Source: Mangifera indica | Taxonomy: Eukaryota; Streptophyta; Magnoliopsida; Sapindales; Anacardiaceae | Reading direction: 5' to 3' | Length of the DNA stretch: 64,000 nt | NCBI RefSeq assembly: GCF_011075055.1 | Contig: NC_058146.1 | Coordinates: 17,530,579-17,594,578, forward strand | Shown: positions 1 to 11,100 of the stretch, in pieces | Layout of the letters: every line of letters starts with the position of its first letter | Position numbering within the stretch: position 1 is the first letter of the stretch | Made by a program: the position numbers and the translations under genes | Notes under the pieces: generated by a model | Told to the model about the DNA's origin: nothing | Database searches by the model: none | The model's input: the letters and a program-made list of their open reading frames with translations, nothing else

Positions 1-745
1 TTTTTTGGTTTGTCAACATTTTTGGTGGCAAGCTAAATGGCACTGGTTGGTGGTTGTTTTTTTTGTTAAAATGTTTAGTCTCCAGTTAAATGGAAATGTT
101 TGGCGGTATGGTGGTACTGTCTTTCTTTTTGGAGTTACTTTTTTGGTTGTTGAAATGTTTGGTAGGTACCTAAATTTCAATAACTGGTGGTAATGGTGGT
201 CAACTAGTCTGCTTTTGGTGGAGAGGATGGCGGTGGCTAGAATGTGAAGGCATTGTGGTATTGGTGCTGTTGAAATGGCATGAGATGTTGATATGCAATG
301 TCTTGGCTTGGTGGTGGTAATCTTGTGGTGGCATGTTGGTAGATAACCAAAAATATTTTTTAGAAGTTATTTGTGGCTGAAGTGGAGTTTTGAATACTTT
401 ATCATGCTTAACAAACCAAAATGAGAAAGCTATGTTTTCTAATGAAAAACTATCGCTATTTTCTCCTTTGTTCTCTGCTTCAGAATGCTTTGTGTATCTC
501 CCCTCTCTGGTGACATTATTTTGGACTATATCTATTTTTGTTCTGATAAAATATGCCTGCTTTAGTAAAGAAGATACACTATCCTATTGATACTAATTTC
601 CAGTGCAATTCAGGAGACCTGTAATCCGTTGGATGTATTGCTTTGTTGCAACTTGGGCTTGCTTTTGCTTCAACTTATACTTCTGAAATTTTCCTGCGGT
701 TATGAAGGATCTAAATATGCTGACACTTTTCCAATTTTCTTGCAG

Positions 746-1928
746 TTGTAAAGGATCTAAAATATGCCGATTCTGATGAATGGGCAAAGGTTGATGGCAA
801 TTCTGCCACAATTGGTATAACAGATCATGCTCAAGACCATTTAGGCGATGTTGTGTATGTTGAATTGCCAGAAGTAGGGGTCAGTGTATCACAAGGTGGC
901 AGTTTTGGTGCGGTTGAAAGTGTCAAGGCTACTAGTGATGTTGACTCTCCTGTTTCTGGTAAAGTAGTCGAAGTGAATGAAGAGCTGTGAGTTTGCTTAT
1001 GAAGTGCTATATTACTCTGTCACAATTAGTAGCAAATCTTCAGCCTTTTTTCTTCGATTTGGTAGAATTAATTTGAGTTGTGTTCCTTTTGCACAGATTT
1101 GTTTGTGTTTTGTCATTCATCATGGTGTTTGTCCGCTAATTTAAGGTTTTGGAATATTGACTATTGAGTCTTAAGGTAGCATTTTTTTTTTTTTTTTATT
1201 AATGATCAAAGTATGTGTCAATTAAGCATTCGTATAGTAAACTGAGATACTTATAAACTTACTAATATGGTATCAGTCATACAAACTGTATACTTTTGTT
1301 TTCAGATGGGATATATTTATCACTCTCTTGTGGATCTTACCATATATGACACGACCCAATTTTATGTTATTGTAATTTTTTTTTTTTTTCTGTCCAATGT
1401 TTGACCGCACATGGAATTAGATGTAAAAGAAATTTGTGATCTGGGTATGTTTATTGCTTGCCAGTAAAACAATGTATATCAACAATAAATACTAATTTGA
1501 GTGCTAATGATGATGTGTTATCATGTAATTGAGTTTTATGTTATTCTTAATTTAAAATAACTTAACCATATTATGACATGTCATCGTTATTACACAAAGA
1601 AGTAGCAATTGTTAGTGTGCAGAATTTTATTAGCACAAATGCTAGGAATTAGTTAAGCACAATAACAAATATGGTACCTGAATTTTGGCCCTAAATCGTG
1701 ATATTGAACATTAGTTTGCCTAGGCTTCAGGATTATATCACACGCTGGAAGTAAATTGTTTCTTAGATGTAGATTATTTAAGGACTTCTATTTGATTTAG
1801 GTTAACTCAAGCCCATATGAAAATGGATGGATTATAAAGGTGAGATGAATGATGCTGGTGAATTGAAGACCTTGATGGATGCGGATCAGTACTCCAAGTT
1901 CTGTGAAGAAGAGGACTCCTTGCACTAA
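746..1928 (+). pseudogene. GDCSH: Glycine decarboxylase H-protein, decayed duplicate
   Basis: Exon 2 (from 746, after a TTGCAG acceptor) still encodes the lipoyl domain, with the [19 protein letters not shown] block and the lipoyl-lysine motif ESVKATSDV. Compared with the intact copy at 41321-44163, exon 2 lacks 19 nt at its 3' end. This removes the NSSPGL codons and brings a TGA into frame at 988-990; a GT donor is recreated at 987, but splicing there also shifts the frame. Exon 3 (1801-1928) has lost one G near 1841, where AAGGTGGAG has become AAGGTGAG, and meets a TGA at once. The two lesions total 20 nt, so neither compensates for the other. The lysine of the C-terminal SKH is also lost. 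Transcription is possible, but a working H-protein is not. Confidence 0.92.
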
Positions 1929-2894
1929 TTGGACCAACCTGGTCACGTTGGAACAGGTTATGTCGTGCATAGAGCAATGTTGCTTCTGGAAAACCGAAAA
2001 TACATTTTTATCTGTATGTGTTTCATCGAACTATGTATTTCCATGCCTCTTTTACTTTTTGATGGGGTGGAATTTGTTCAAATAGTTTTTTCTTTAGATT
2101 ACGGACAATCAATTGAGGTTGGCAAACGATTTAGCCATTTGCAGCAAATTTGAAATTGATAAAGCTTTTGATAAAATTCTCTGATGGTTTGGGAAATGGA
2201 GCTTGTTCCATCTGTGGTGACTGTCATCAATAAGAAATGAAAACACCAGTGGAAGATTCAAGTTAAGCTAGCTCAAACTCAAATTCATGCTCAAACTCAA
2301 ATTCATGTTCGGTTTGAGTGAGTTGAACTTGAGAGTTGAAGTTTTAGCATGGTAGCCTACCTTGAGTTCAAGGGTTAACTGGTTTCACTAGAGTTCTCCT
2401 TTGGTAATTTTTTTTTGGTTTTTACTTCAATAATCTCTACTCTTCTTTGGTGATTTATTTTCTACTTGTTCAATGACTCGTTCCTTTTTTTGGTATTACT
2501 ATTCATCATTCGAATCAATTTAAACTTGAATTATTTAAGTGTAAGCTGGTTCTTCTTCAGACTTGGCTCAAATTCACAGTAAAAATTAAACGGGTGTGCT
2601 AATTCTTTGATGCTGTTTTGGGGCTTATATCAACTGATATCTTGCTATGGTGAATGAAGCATAATTACGTCATAGGCTGCTTGCTCATTAGCGCACCTGA
2701 GCGGCATTTAACTGGAATTCAAGCTAAGTCAACCTCTTATCCCAGGAAAGCTAGTGAAAATGTTAAAGAATGACTGTAAAATAAAAGGGGAAAATGTGCA
2801 TCAAAAGGACACAAAACACAAAATACAAGAGTGTTGAACAATAAAGTAGCTTTTTCATAAGAGATCTTTTGGCTCCGTAATTACTGTTTAATAT

Positions 2895-2945
2895 GTTAGA
2901 GAAAGGTGTTTGAACAAAAAAACGTTAGAAGGCTTTGAGGTGTGC
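2895..2945 (-). mobile_element. Copia LTR stub at duplication edge
   Basis: About 50 bp beginning TGTTAGAGAAAGG match the outer end of the copia LTRs at 45107 and 49669. Homology then becomes unclear after GAGGTGTG. In the other copy the complete 5.1-kb element starts at exactly this point. Confidence 0.8.
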
Positions 2946-3729
2946 CGGAATTTTATGATTTTTCGAAGTCATTAAAGTGATATAATAGGAAATCAGGGTT
3001 GTCGAAAGTGAAAAAAAAGTTAGGTTGTGCTTGATGTGAGAAATTATTTATTATCAAAACTGAAAGATTATCACTAATACATACATTATTTTAAATATTA
3101 ATAACTATAAATTAATAATATGTTTAATAATTATTACCCTGTAGAATTGTTATCTAGCGATTAGTGACACCACTACAGTACAAGATATACTTTCATTGTA
3201 ATGGCTCATTCAAATCAATTACATTCTCAGCTATTGGCTGATTTAAAATTGATTCATAGCCATTTAAGAACATGAACACAATTTTCAATTATAAGACCTG
3301 ATTTTCCTTGTACTAATTATACCATTTATGCGCTGCTATACCAGAACTCAACTCTCAAAAGTCACATAAAATTTGCACTTCTACTAATAGATAGGCATGA
3401 GTAAAATGGTTGCCAACAACAAAATTTAGATTTTCTCAGAGAACTATTTTTTTGGTTACTAAAGTCCACTTACAGAAGCATTATACTAATACTCAAATTA
3501 ACCTTTCATTGTTTTCATCACAACCGTATAGCAGAATTGATCAAATAATTTTTTACCTTTGAAACCAATGATACATATGTCAAAATTGGTGCAGACAAGT
3601 TTCGAAGCTGTCAAAATTGAATTGTAGTCGTTGCCAGGCAGGAAATTTGAGGAACATGATGCACTTCACAATCCCAGAATCCCTTTTGAATTGCTCAAGT
3701 CAATTTCCTAAATCATCCTTTCTTTTAAG
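2946..3729. other. Intergenic, no gene seen
   Basis: AT-rich DNA with only short open frames and no similarity to a protein I recognise. Its right end is the 3' flank of the WD40 gene on the minus strand. Confidence 0.6.
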
Positions 3730-5619
3730 TCATGAATCTTCTGTAGCTCCATTCTTGTTCTGCTTCTCTTGTGGAGCCTTTTTTCCAATATCTGGTCGTT
3801 TGAAAGTTGAAAAACAAGTAAAGTAGGATAGTATTGAGAATCAGTTGCAATTTACAGGATAAAGAAAGCAGTATCTTTTAATTGGCAAATTGGTAAAAAG
3901 AAGAATGAAGCGAGGAATAGACAAAGGAAATCTAAGGTTAGCCACCTTTACGACTTGACCATACTCCCGATGATACCAAAAAATTACTATAAGAAAGCAG
4001 TATCCTCAACAATAAGTTATTAAGCTTTGCGTCACAAAGAGCTCCCACGAAAATTACCCACCAATTAATTGATTGGAGAGAACACATACTGGAAAGGGAT
4101 CCATTGAAAGCATACAGTAAGTGGATAACCATTAAAGGCAAAGGGAAAGCTAACCAATTTGCAGCTAAGAATTACTTTCACCATAAACAAGGAAACACTT
4201 CACAAATGTTAAAAATTTGAAGCAGCTTCCTAAAAGACTAACATATAAATAAACACAAAACAAAGGATTTTAACACAAGAACAGCTTGTGCCATTAGGTT
4301 CACAAGAAGGAAATCAGAGATGAGAAAATAAGAATACTCACATTTGATAGATGATCCAGCAAGACAAGTCAGCCTTGAATTTGTTTTAGCCTCAGCCAAC
4401 GGAATTGACTTCTCCTTAACGGCCATGCGGACATCCCACACACGTATAGCCCCATCTGAGGATGCCGATGCCACTAGATATGGATCATCAACAGCATCGC
4501 CACTGTCATTCTTAGTGAGTACCACAACACCTTTCACACGGGCAGAATGGGCATCTCCAATGCAATATGCTACCTTGCCACTGTTTGTGTCCCAGGCTGT
4601 GATACTACGGTCCTCACCACCAGAAAGTAGAACTCCATTCTGTTAACATACAAATAAGATTCAGGAACTAAAAACCAGAAAATGAACAGGCAAAAGATGA
4701 ATAGACATTGAGTTATTTAATTTTAAGCCAAATGCAACACTGTGTTCCACCACAGAGTTCCCACCTTAAACTTTATCAGTTCAGGCTTCACCAGTGAATT
4801 TCTAAATCTATTTTAACATAGAGAATTTCCTATTCTTTGATTCCAACCACCAAAAAGAAGCATAGATCGAATATGCATTTGCTTCAAGCGTAAACAACTT
4901 CAATCAATCAAAACAATTATTAGCCAATTTATAACAACAAAACATATACTAACCGCTCCAGGTGCAGCACAAAGAACCCTCTTATTTCCCTCCAATTCAC
5001 ACAGTAACTTTGCATCTTCAGCTTGATGCACCCCTATCTTCTCTTCTGTAACCATAAAAAACTTATCCCCACTCAAATCAAACTTAATCAAGCTTGCTTC
5101 TTTGCCCAACTTATGATAAAAACTCCTCCTTCCTCTCACCAAATTAACCATAGCCAAGCACTCGTCTCTCCCAACACTCAACGCCAGCTTCCCAGAAGGA
5201 TGAACGGTCAAATCATTGACTCCCTTCTTATGGGCCTTAATGGACTTCAAAAGAACAAAAGGGTCGGCGTCAAAAATCGAAACGAATCCATCAGCGGACG
5301 CCGCTAAGAGGTTGCGAGGTACAGAGAGATTGGGTGGAGTGTAAAAGGCAAGAGAGGTTACAGAGGTAGAGTCTTGGAGGTGAAGGGCGCCGAGAGAGGC
5401 AGAAGACGAGAGGTCGTAGAGGTGGATGGTATCGTCAGTGGAGCCTGAAGCCGCGGCGGTGCCGGAAACGGCGACGGTTGTGATGGGGGCGAGATGGGAG
5501 GGATAGGAAAAAAGCTGGGTTAGGGTTAGGGTTGAAGAAGAAGACGAAGAAGAGTCTTTTAAGGGTTTAAGCCTATAACCCCAGATGAATTTTTCGTAAG
5601 AACCTGCAATTAAACTCAT
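3730..5619 (-). CDS. PAK1IP1/MAK11-like WD40 protein (60S biogenesis)
   Basis: Exons on the minus strand: 5619-4954, 4639-4342 and probably 3806-3730, giving about 346 aa. The start MSLIAGSYEKFIWGY matches the beginning of this WD40 family. Family hallmarks include LKSIKAHKKGVNDLTVHPSGKLALSVGRD (seen near residues 120-150), GGEDRSITAWD and ASASSDGAIRVWD. Relatives (yeast Mak11, human PAK1IP1) are nucleolar factors needed for 60S subunit assembly. The first intron has normal GT-AG ends. The second has donor AAAT|GTGAGT, but at the expected acceptor before CTTTCAAACGACC the sequence reads CAA, not CAG. The short last exon encodes a basic tail beginning SFKRPDIGKK and ends at TGA 3732-3730. If intron 2 is retained, translation stops at 4238 with a hydrophobic tail. 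The gene is head-to-head with sulfiredoxin, the two ATGs lying 401 bp apart. Confidence 0.85.
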
Positions 5620-6020
5620 GTTTATTGTTTCTCCCCTTCCCTTCTCTTCTCAGTGTAAAAAAAATTGAAGAAGAATAAGATTTTGTTAGGGTTTAAGGAA
5701 TATGATCAGGGTTGGGGAAGTAAATTGAATCGTAGGATCAGATCAACGGTCCATATTAATTTAAAAAATAGTTTGTACAATGAGGATAGCAGCCCACTGT
5801 CCAGAGGAAGTCATTCCCCTGGCCCCAATATATTACTTCAGCTTTGTAAGTCATAATCAAATTACTTACTGTCACTGGTAAGCCTTCAAATTTTACACCA
5901 CATCGAACGGCTGTGATGGCACAAGAGATTTCATGTTTGATGGATTCGAGAGCAGGCAAATTAAGACCCTCTTTATGTTTAAAAGCAGGAGATGGGGTAG
6001 AAAGAACGGCAGCATAGAAG
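5620..6020. promoter_or_regulatory. Bidirectional promoter with telo-box and site II
   Basis: The two divergent start codons are 401 bp apart, so both genes probably share this promoter. On the minus strand, facing the WD40 gene, a telo-box AAACCCTAA lies at 5694-5686 and a site II-type TGGGCT at 5796-5791. In plants this pair of motifs is typical of ribosomal-protein and ribosome-biogenesis promoters, which fits the WD40 gene's proposed role. The function of the motifs here is inferred. Confidence 0.6.
5686..5694 (-). promoter_or_regulatory. Telo-box AAACCCTAA
   Basis: Exact AAACCCTAA on the minus strand, 67-75 nt upstream of the WD40 gene's ATG, probably in its 5' UTR or proximal promoter. 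Confidence 0.6.
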
Positions 6021-7435
6021 ATGGCAAACTTTGTTCTGCAACTTCCAAACAACTTGAGGAGCTTTACTGTTTTTGCTTCTTCAAATGGTACTCCTTTTAT
6101 TATTTCTCATTATAAAGTTATCATTTTGATTTTATTTGTATGATTTGATGGGTTGGTTTATATTGGTTGAATAATTCAGGGAGGGCTCCCAGTAGTAGCA
6201 GTAATGGTGATGGTGGTGAAAATGGAGGGCCGGTGGTAGTGGAGCTTCCTCTGGATAAGATAAAGAGACCCCTTATGCGTACAAGAGCTAATGATCCTAA
6301 CAAAGTTAAAGAATTGATGGATAGTATTAAAGAAATTGGCCTCCAAGTACCTGTAAGCTCTCTCATTATTTTTTGTCATCTCTTTGATTTGGTGTTCAAA
6401 TAAGTTGTCTTATGTTTTGTTTGGTGAGAAAGAAAGTGAAGGAAATGAATGTAAAGTAGAAAAAATGGTGATTATTGTAGTTTAGTATGAAGAAGATAAA
6501 GGCATATCCTGAATCCATTGCAGCATCCTGGGTTAAGAAATGGATGACAACTGCAGAGGATGAAATACGAAGCTATCATCTGTTTAAATGTACATGAAAC
6601 TGGGTTTGATTTATGGATGAGCCTGAACAAGTGTAGTTTGAATCAGTTTGAGATGTACAGAGTTAAAATCTTAATTTTGGTTAAAAAAAATTTAATTTTG
6701 AACATGATTTAATTTGAATTGAATTTGAATGTTTGAATCAATTTCAACATAACTCATTTATGAAAACAAGTCTAGTCTTTAGTTCAAAGTGAGTCATTTA
6801 TAAAAATAAATTCAATTCTTAATTAAAACTCAATTTATTTATTAAAATAAGTCTAATACATAGTTTCAATTCAACTATAACTTGTTTGATCCAAATTATA
6901 ATTGGAGCTCACACAATTTACATCGAATCCTACCTCACTAAAACATTAAGATCAACGTTAAATGAGGGAAATCTTGAACAAATTCAGATGCTTTCTCTTC
7001 ATAATCCACAAGTTTTTATCTTTTAAATCATTTGGCAGAAGGTGTTCTTTTAGAATTTTATATTTTCTACCCTTTTTTTTGTTTTTTTTACTCTTTTCAC
7101 TCGAGTATAATTAGTTGATTGTATATACAAAAACTCATGCAGATTGACGTGATCGAGGTGGAAGGAAATTACTATGGTATGTGCATGTCTATCTCAGATA
7201 GAAGCTTCTTCACGAGCCTTGCTTAAATATATTTTTAATTGCATAGGTTTCTCTGGATGTCACCGGTTTGAAGCTCATCAGCGCCTTGGCCTCCCCACTA
7301 TCCGCTGCAAAGTTCGCCGTGGAACCAAAGAAACTTTGAGGTTTGAATTCCTCAGGATTGTCTATAATATATTCCTCAAATATTCCTCAATCGTCTCAGT
7401 TGTTATATGCATCTTGCAGGCACCACCTTCGTTAA
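6021..7435 (+). CDS. SRX: Sulfiredoxin, probably plastid-targeted
   Basis: Five exons: 6021-6087, 6180-6352, 7143-7176, 7247-7340 and 7420-7435, all with GT-AG junctions, give 127 aa. The short N-terminus, MANFVLQLPNNLRSFTVFAS, is consistent with an organellar transit peptide. The core contains the ParB/sulfiredoxin-fold sequences LPLDKIKRPLMRTRANDPNKV and IKEIGLQVP, the motif EVEGNYYGFSGCHRFEAHQR and the tail KVRRGTKETLRHHLR. The catalytic cysteine is Cys96 of FSGCHR. Sulfiredoxin uses ATP to reduce the sulfinic form of 2-Cys peroxiredoxins, restoring peroxide detoxification in chloroplasts and, in some plants, mitochondria. The length matches the family. The last exon encodes only the end of the HHLR tail and its stop. 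A 33-nt piece of exon 2 recurs in an intron of the neighbouring CPNA2 gene (16892-16924). Confidence 0.95.
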
Positions 7436-8185
7436 GTTTCTGCAAGTTTCTTAGCCAGGATCGGTAATCATCGGTTCCCTGGTTCCCAATGTATTTTAAT
7501 AATGTACCCTAAATTTAATGTCGCCTATTACATATTCATTGAGCTTGTTGTTCATTGACTTGTACCATAACTCATGATTTGGTGATTTAAAATTGAATAT
7601 AAAAGTAATAACATATTATCTGCACACTCTATTGAGTTTTCAAAAGTAAGCACTCATTTATATATTGGACAAACAAACCACGGATCACAAATTTAAAAAT
7701 AACCTAAACGCTAGTGTTTTAAAACTTGAATCCAATTCATGACTCAAACTCATTTTAATTATTAGACCAAATTGATTTAGGGTTAGATTAGACAAATTGT
7801 GTTAGATCACAGTGCAACTGTTGAGTCACACTAAATAGTATCAATATAATTACAATCTATTTTAAAATTCTAATTATATCATACTAATATTGTTGTTCTA
7901 TTTGATTGGTGAGGCCGATCAACCGATAGATCAACCCTTTGACTAGGTTAAGGTTTAGTCCATCTGAAAAACTGGTAAACACAAGGTGATTTATGACATT
8001 AACTTACATTACGTAGACTGTTTCAAGGGGAAGTTATTTTTGCAAAATTTGAATGAACAAGCTTTGTGTAATTACATATACAATTTGAATAACGATCACT
8101 GATATGAGTAGATAATTTACCCCTTGTTTCTCTTTGGTGCCTGTCAAATCTTTCTACTTGTATAATATCGGACCAGATCTTGATA
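7436..8185. other. Intergenic, no gene seen
   Basis: AT-rich DNA between the 3' end of sulfiredoxin and the 3' end of the NAP1 pseudogene. No coding similarity, RNA gene or clear repeat was seen. Confidence 0.55.
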
Positions 8186-11100
8186 CTACAAACGTTGGCA
8201 GAGGGCTGGGACTTGTACTCCCAGAAGTTGAGCCTTCAATGAACTCATCTTTACTGCGGCTTGAACTGTAATCAAGTGACCCAGAGCGGCAAACATTCCA
8301 GTGTCTACCTTCGCATATGCTTCCACTTTTGGGATCATAGAGGTGTTCCTAGCTATGGGATAATGATCCTGGGAAGTAGCCGGAATCATTAGCACTATAT
8401 TTCAGTGTTGAATAGCCTCGAGGCTGCTTTGTTGTAGGAGAGGCATATGATAGAGCAGGGGCATGCGGGGTGATACGCTTAGTAATGCCAGTGTGACGGG
8501 GTGGGGAATTCAAATAGTATTGACTATATATCGATCGGAGGAGAGCATTAAGGAACATGAGGTTCAAGAGAACTTCTGGGAAGGAAACGTTATATCTCCC
8601 AAAGTTAGTCCAAAAATATAAGTTTCCCTATCCTAGGAGATCTGTTTATAATCAACGTCCATAATTTTAGTAGGAGCTACTAATCTTATAAGAAAATTAC
8701 CAGACATTTATCCTATTACCTGTTAGCTTCACCCTCGAATCTAGCACTAATCCTGCAGAGAGTTTCACAAAAACCTGCATTGTGGACTTGATGCTAGCTT
8801 CTGCAGAAACACAGCTTTGTTTTTCAGGATCCAAAGCCTCACCAGCATGGTCATTTGAGATAGTCTGTCTCTGGTGATATTCCCATTCCAATCTAACATA
8901 GTCACGTCCTGCAATCAAAGCATGGGTGCACCTGCCAGAAAAATTCCAGATTGATGCAAGAGTCATAATGATTAACAGCACGAGATAGTAATTCAGTGGA
9001 GTTAAATTTGACAAGTAATATCTTCAAAATGATTAGAACACTGCTTTAAATTGGAAATGGCAATGAATATTGTGGGAAAAAGTGAAAACTTACCTTGCCA
9101 GACAATTGATATTGTTGTTGAAATCTCCAGTGTCAACATTGAAGCCGGTGGTGTTCCAAATATTGGAGGTCATGAAGCTTGCAAACCCCAAGAATCATCA
9201 TGTGCACCTCCAACCTTCTCTAAAATTGATCTTACCTACTCAGAATCATGATAGGCAAGCACACCAACACTGTTTGCCACCCCTTTCAGCCTTCTGATTT
9301 CCTTCTTTTCAGGCAGTTCTTCAGGCATATGCTTAACTACACCAGCAAGTGAAGAGTATAACAACAGTGCACCTTCTTCAAGAACAGTTCCAGCAGCTTT
9401 AGCTAGAAGGTTATCAAAAGCTAGTGCTTGCCCTGCCTCAATGCAAAATCCAATAAGCGTGTCCAAATTGACTATATGCTTCAAAGAGGCCTCTCTTACT
9501 TTTCTGTTGCCATTTTGCTTGCTGACAGCAACCGCCTCCAAAAATTCATGGTCTGAAGGCAATGTTGTGTCAATGCAGTGCAAAAGAGCAGCTGTATGAT
9601 CTTTTATCATTATGTCCAGACTATCCACCCCATAACCACCAAAGAGATGGATGCATGCTTGCAAATCTCTGATATCAGTAGCTTATTCGGCAAAATATCC
9701 CCCAACCGGCCTTGTACTTTTGAAGCATTTGTGAATCGGTGTAAACAGGATTCCAGCACCAGATATGTCCTTGACAAAATTGTCTATGTACCAGTTGCAT
9801 ACAACCTCAGTTGCTGATCCAGTGTGTTGCTCTGCTGGTTTATCAGACAGAAAGAGAAGGGACACAAGCAAGAAGTGCAGAGCAGGACAACACAAGAGAA
9901 GAAAAGAAAAGAATAGTAGAGGAGGAAAGAGAGGAAAGAAAGAGAGATATTTGTAAAGAAATTTTTAATTGTATATATTGATTGATTCTTTTTACATGTA
10001 TATTTATATAATGATGTGTTGTTAGCACTATCACACAACAGGTGACATTGGTTATAACAGATTAACTATTTCATTACAAAGAAATGAAAATGCAACTAAA
10101 TATAAAAGAGAAATAGATTTGGCCTTCCACTTGTCATCTCGATCTTCACTATTAACACGCCTCCAATTAGTCTTCTTGTCTTTCATTCTTCACAAATTGT
10201 CTATTCTTTTCAACTACCAGTCAATTACCTTCAAAATCAAAAGTAACAGGTGTGCTTGATTTCATCCGGTTAACACCCAGGATTATGTCATGATCTCCTA
10301 ACTTCAACATCTTAACATTGAATTGAAACGCGTTACCTTGCATAGTTCAAACACATCCTGTACATTTAACTTTGACTACTTAGTTGCAGCCATTGGCTAT
10401 TGCAACTGTCATAGGAGCCACCCGAGTCAATTCTAGTTTAAGGTCCCCTACTGTTTTACCATCGACAAAGCTAGGGGTATTCCCACTATCAATCAATGCT
10501 AGAATTGGTTTTCCCTTCATCTGCCCCTTTAACTTGATAGTATTATCACTCACACTACCTCCAATAGTATTCATTGAAAGTTCCATGCGACTGGTGTTTT
10601 CCTCTTGCTCACCATCTTCCACATTATTACTTCTTTCTCCTCTACTTTTCTTTTCTTTTCTTCTCTTTTGTTTTCCTGCTTTGCTCTTCTCGCTTGTTTC
10701 CCTTCTCTTTCTGTTAATTATTTACGCATTTGAACCACATCCAATTCCTGCCATAACAGTCACAGAGCCTGTTGCCAAAATGCCAGCAAGTCAAGAAGCA
10801 ACTAATTCACACAAAGAAAGCTGTTACCAGTTAAATGTAAAAATAATTGATTTGTGACATATAAGAACAAAAAAGCATGTATGAAATTTGGATTTCACTA
10901 TCCAAGATGAATAACAATATGAGAAGTAGTGGTAGTAATTAAAAATGACTGCTTGACTAACAGCTTCCCAAGATCTTTCTGATTTTGGCATGAAATATGG
11001 AAATCAAATTGGAACCAAGCAAACTGGATGACATATTATCAATGTCCTCAATATTTTATTTTTTACTTTTGATTGTCTTTGTGTTTACTTAAAACAAGCA

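Larger units (their letters stand above)
1..2945 (+). repeat. Segmental duplication, copy 1 (H-protein locus)
   Basis: This stretch aligns almost throughout with 41877-45157. The shared part begins inside intron 1 of a glycine decarboxylase H-protein gene and continues through exons 2 and 3, about 1 kb of downstream DNA and the first ~50 bp of a copia LTR. The copies differ by substitutions, small indels and a ~300-bp MITE found only in the other copy. The window edge cuts this copy, so its exon 1 and true left boundary lie outside. Confidence 0.93.

Noticed and set aside
5..193. Open frame of 62 aa at the left edge
   Set aside because: Lies in intron 1 of the duplicated H-protein gene; G/T-rich composition and no protein similarity.
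5023..5307. 94-aa plus-strand frame antisense to the WD40 gene
   Set aside because: Shadow of the real minus-strand exon; no similarity of its own.
9051..9297. Plus-strand frames over the NAP1 tail
   Set aside because: Antisense shadow of the decayed exon encoding the NIWNTTGFN region.
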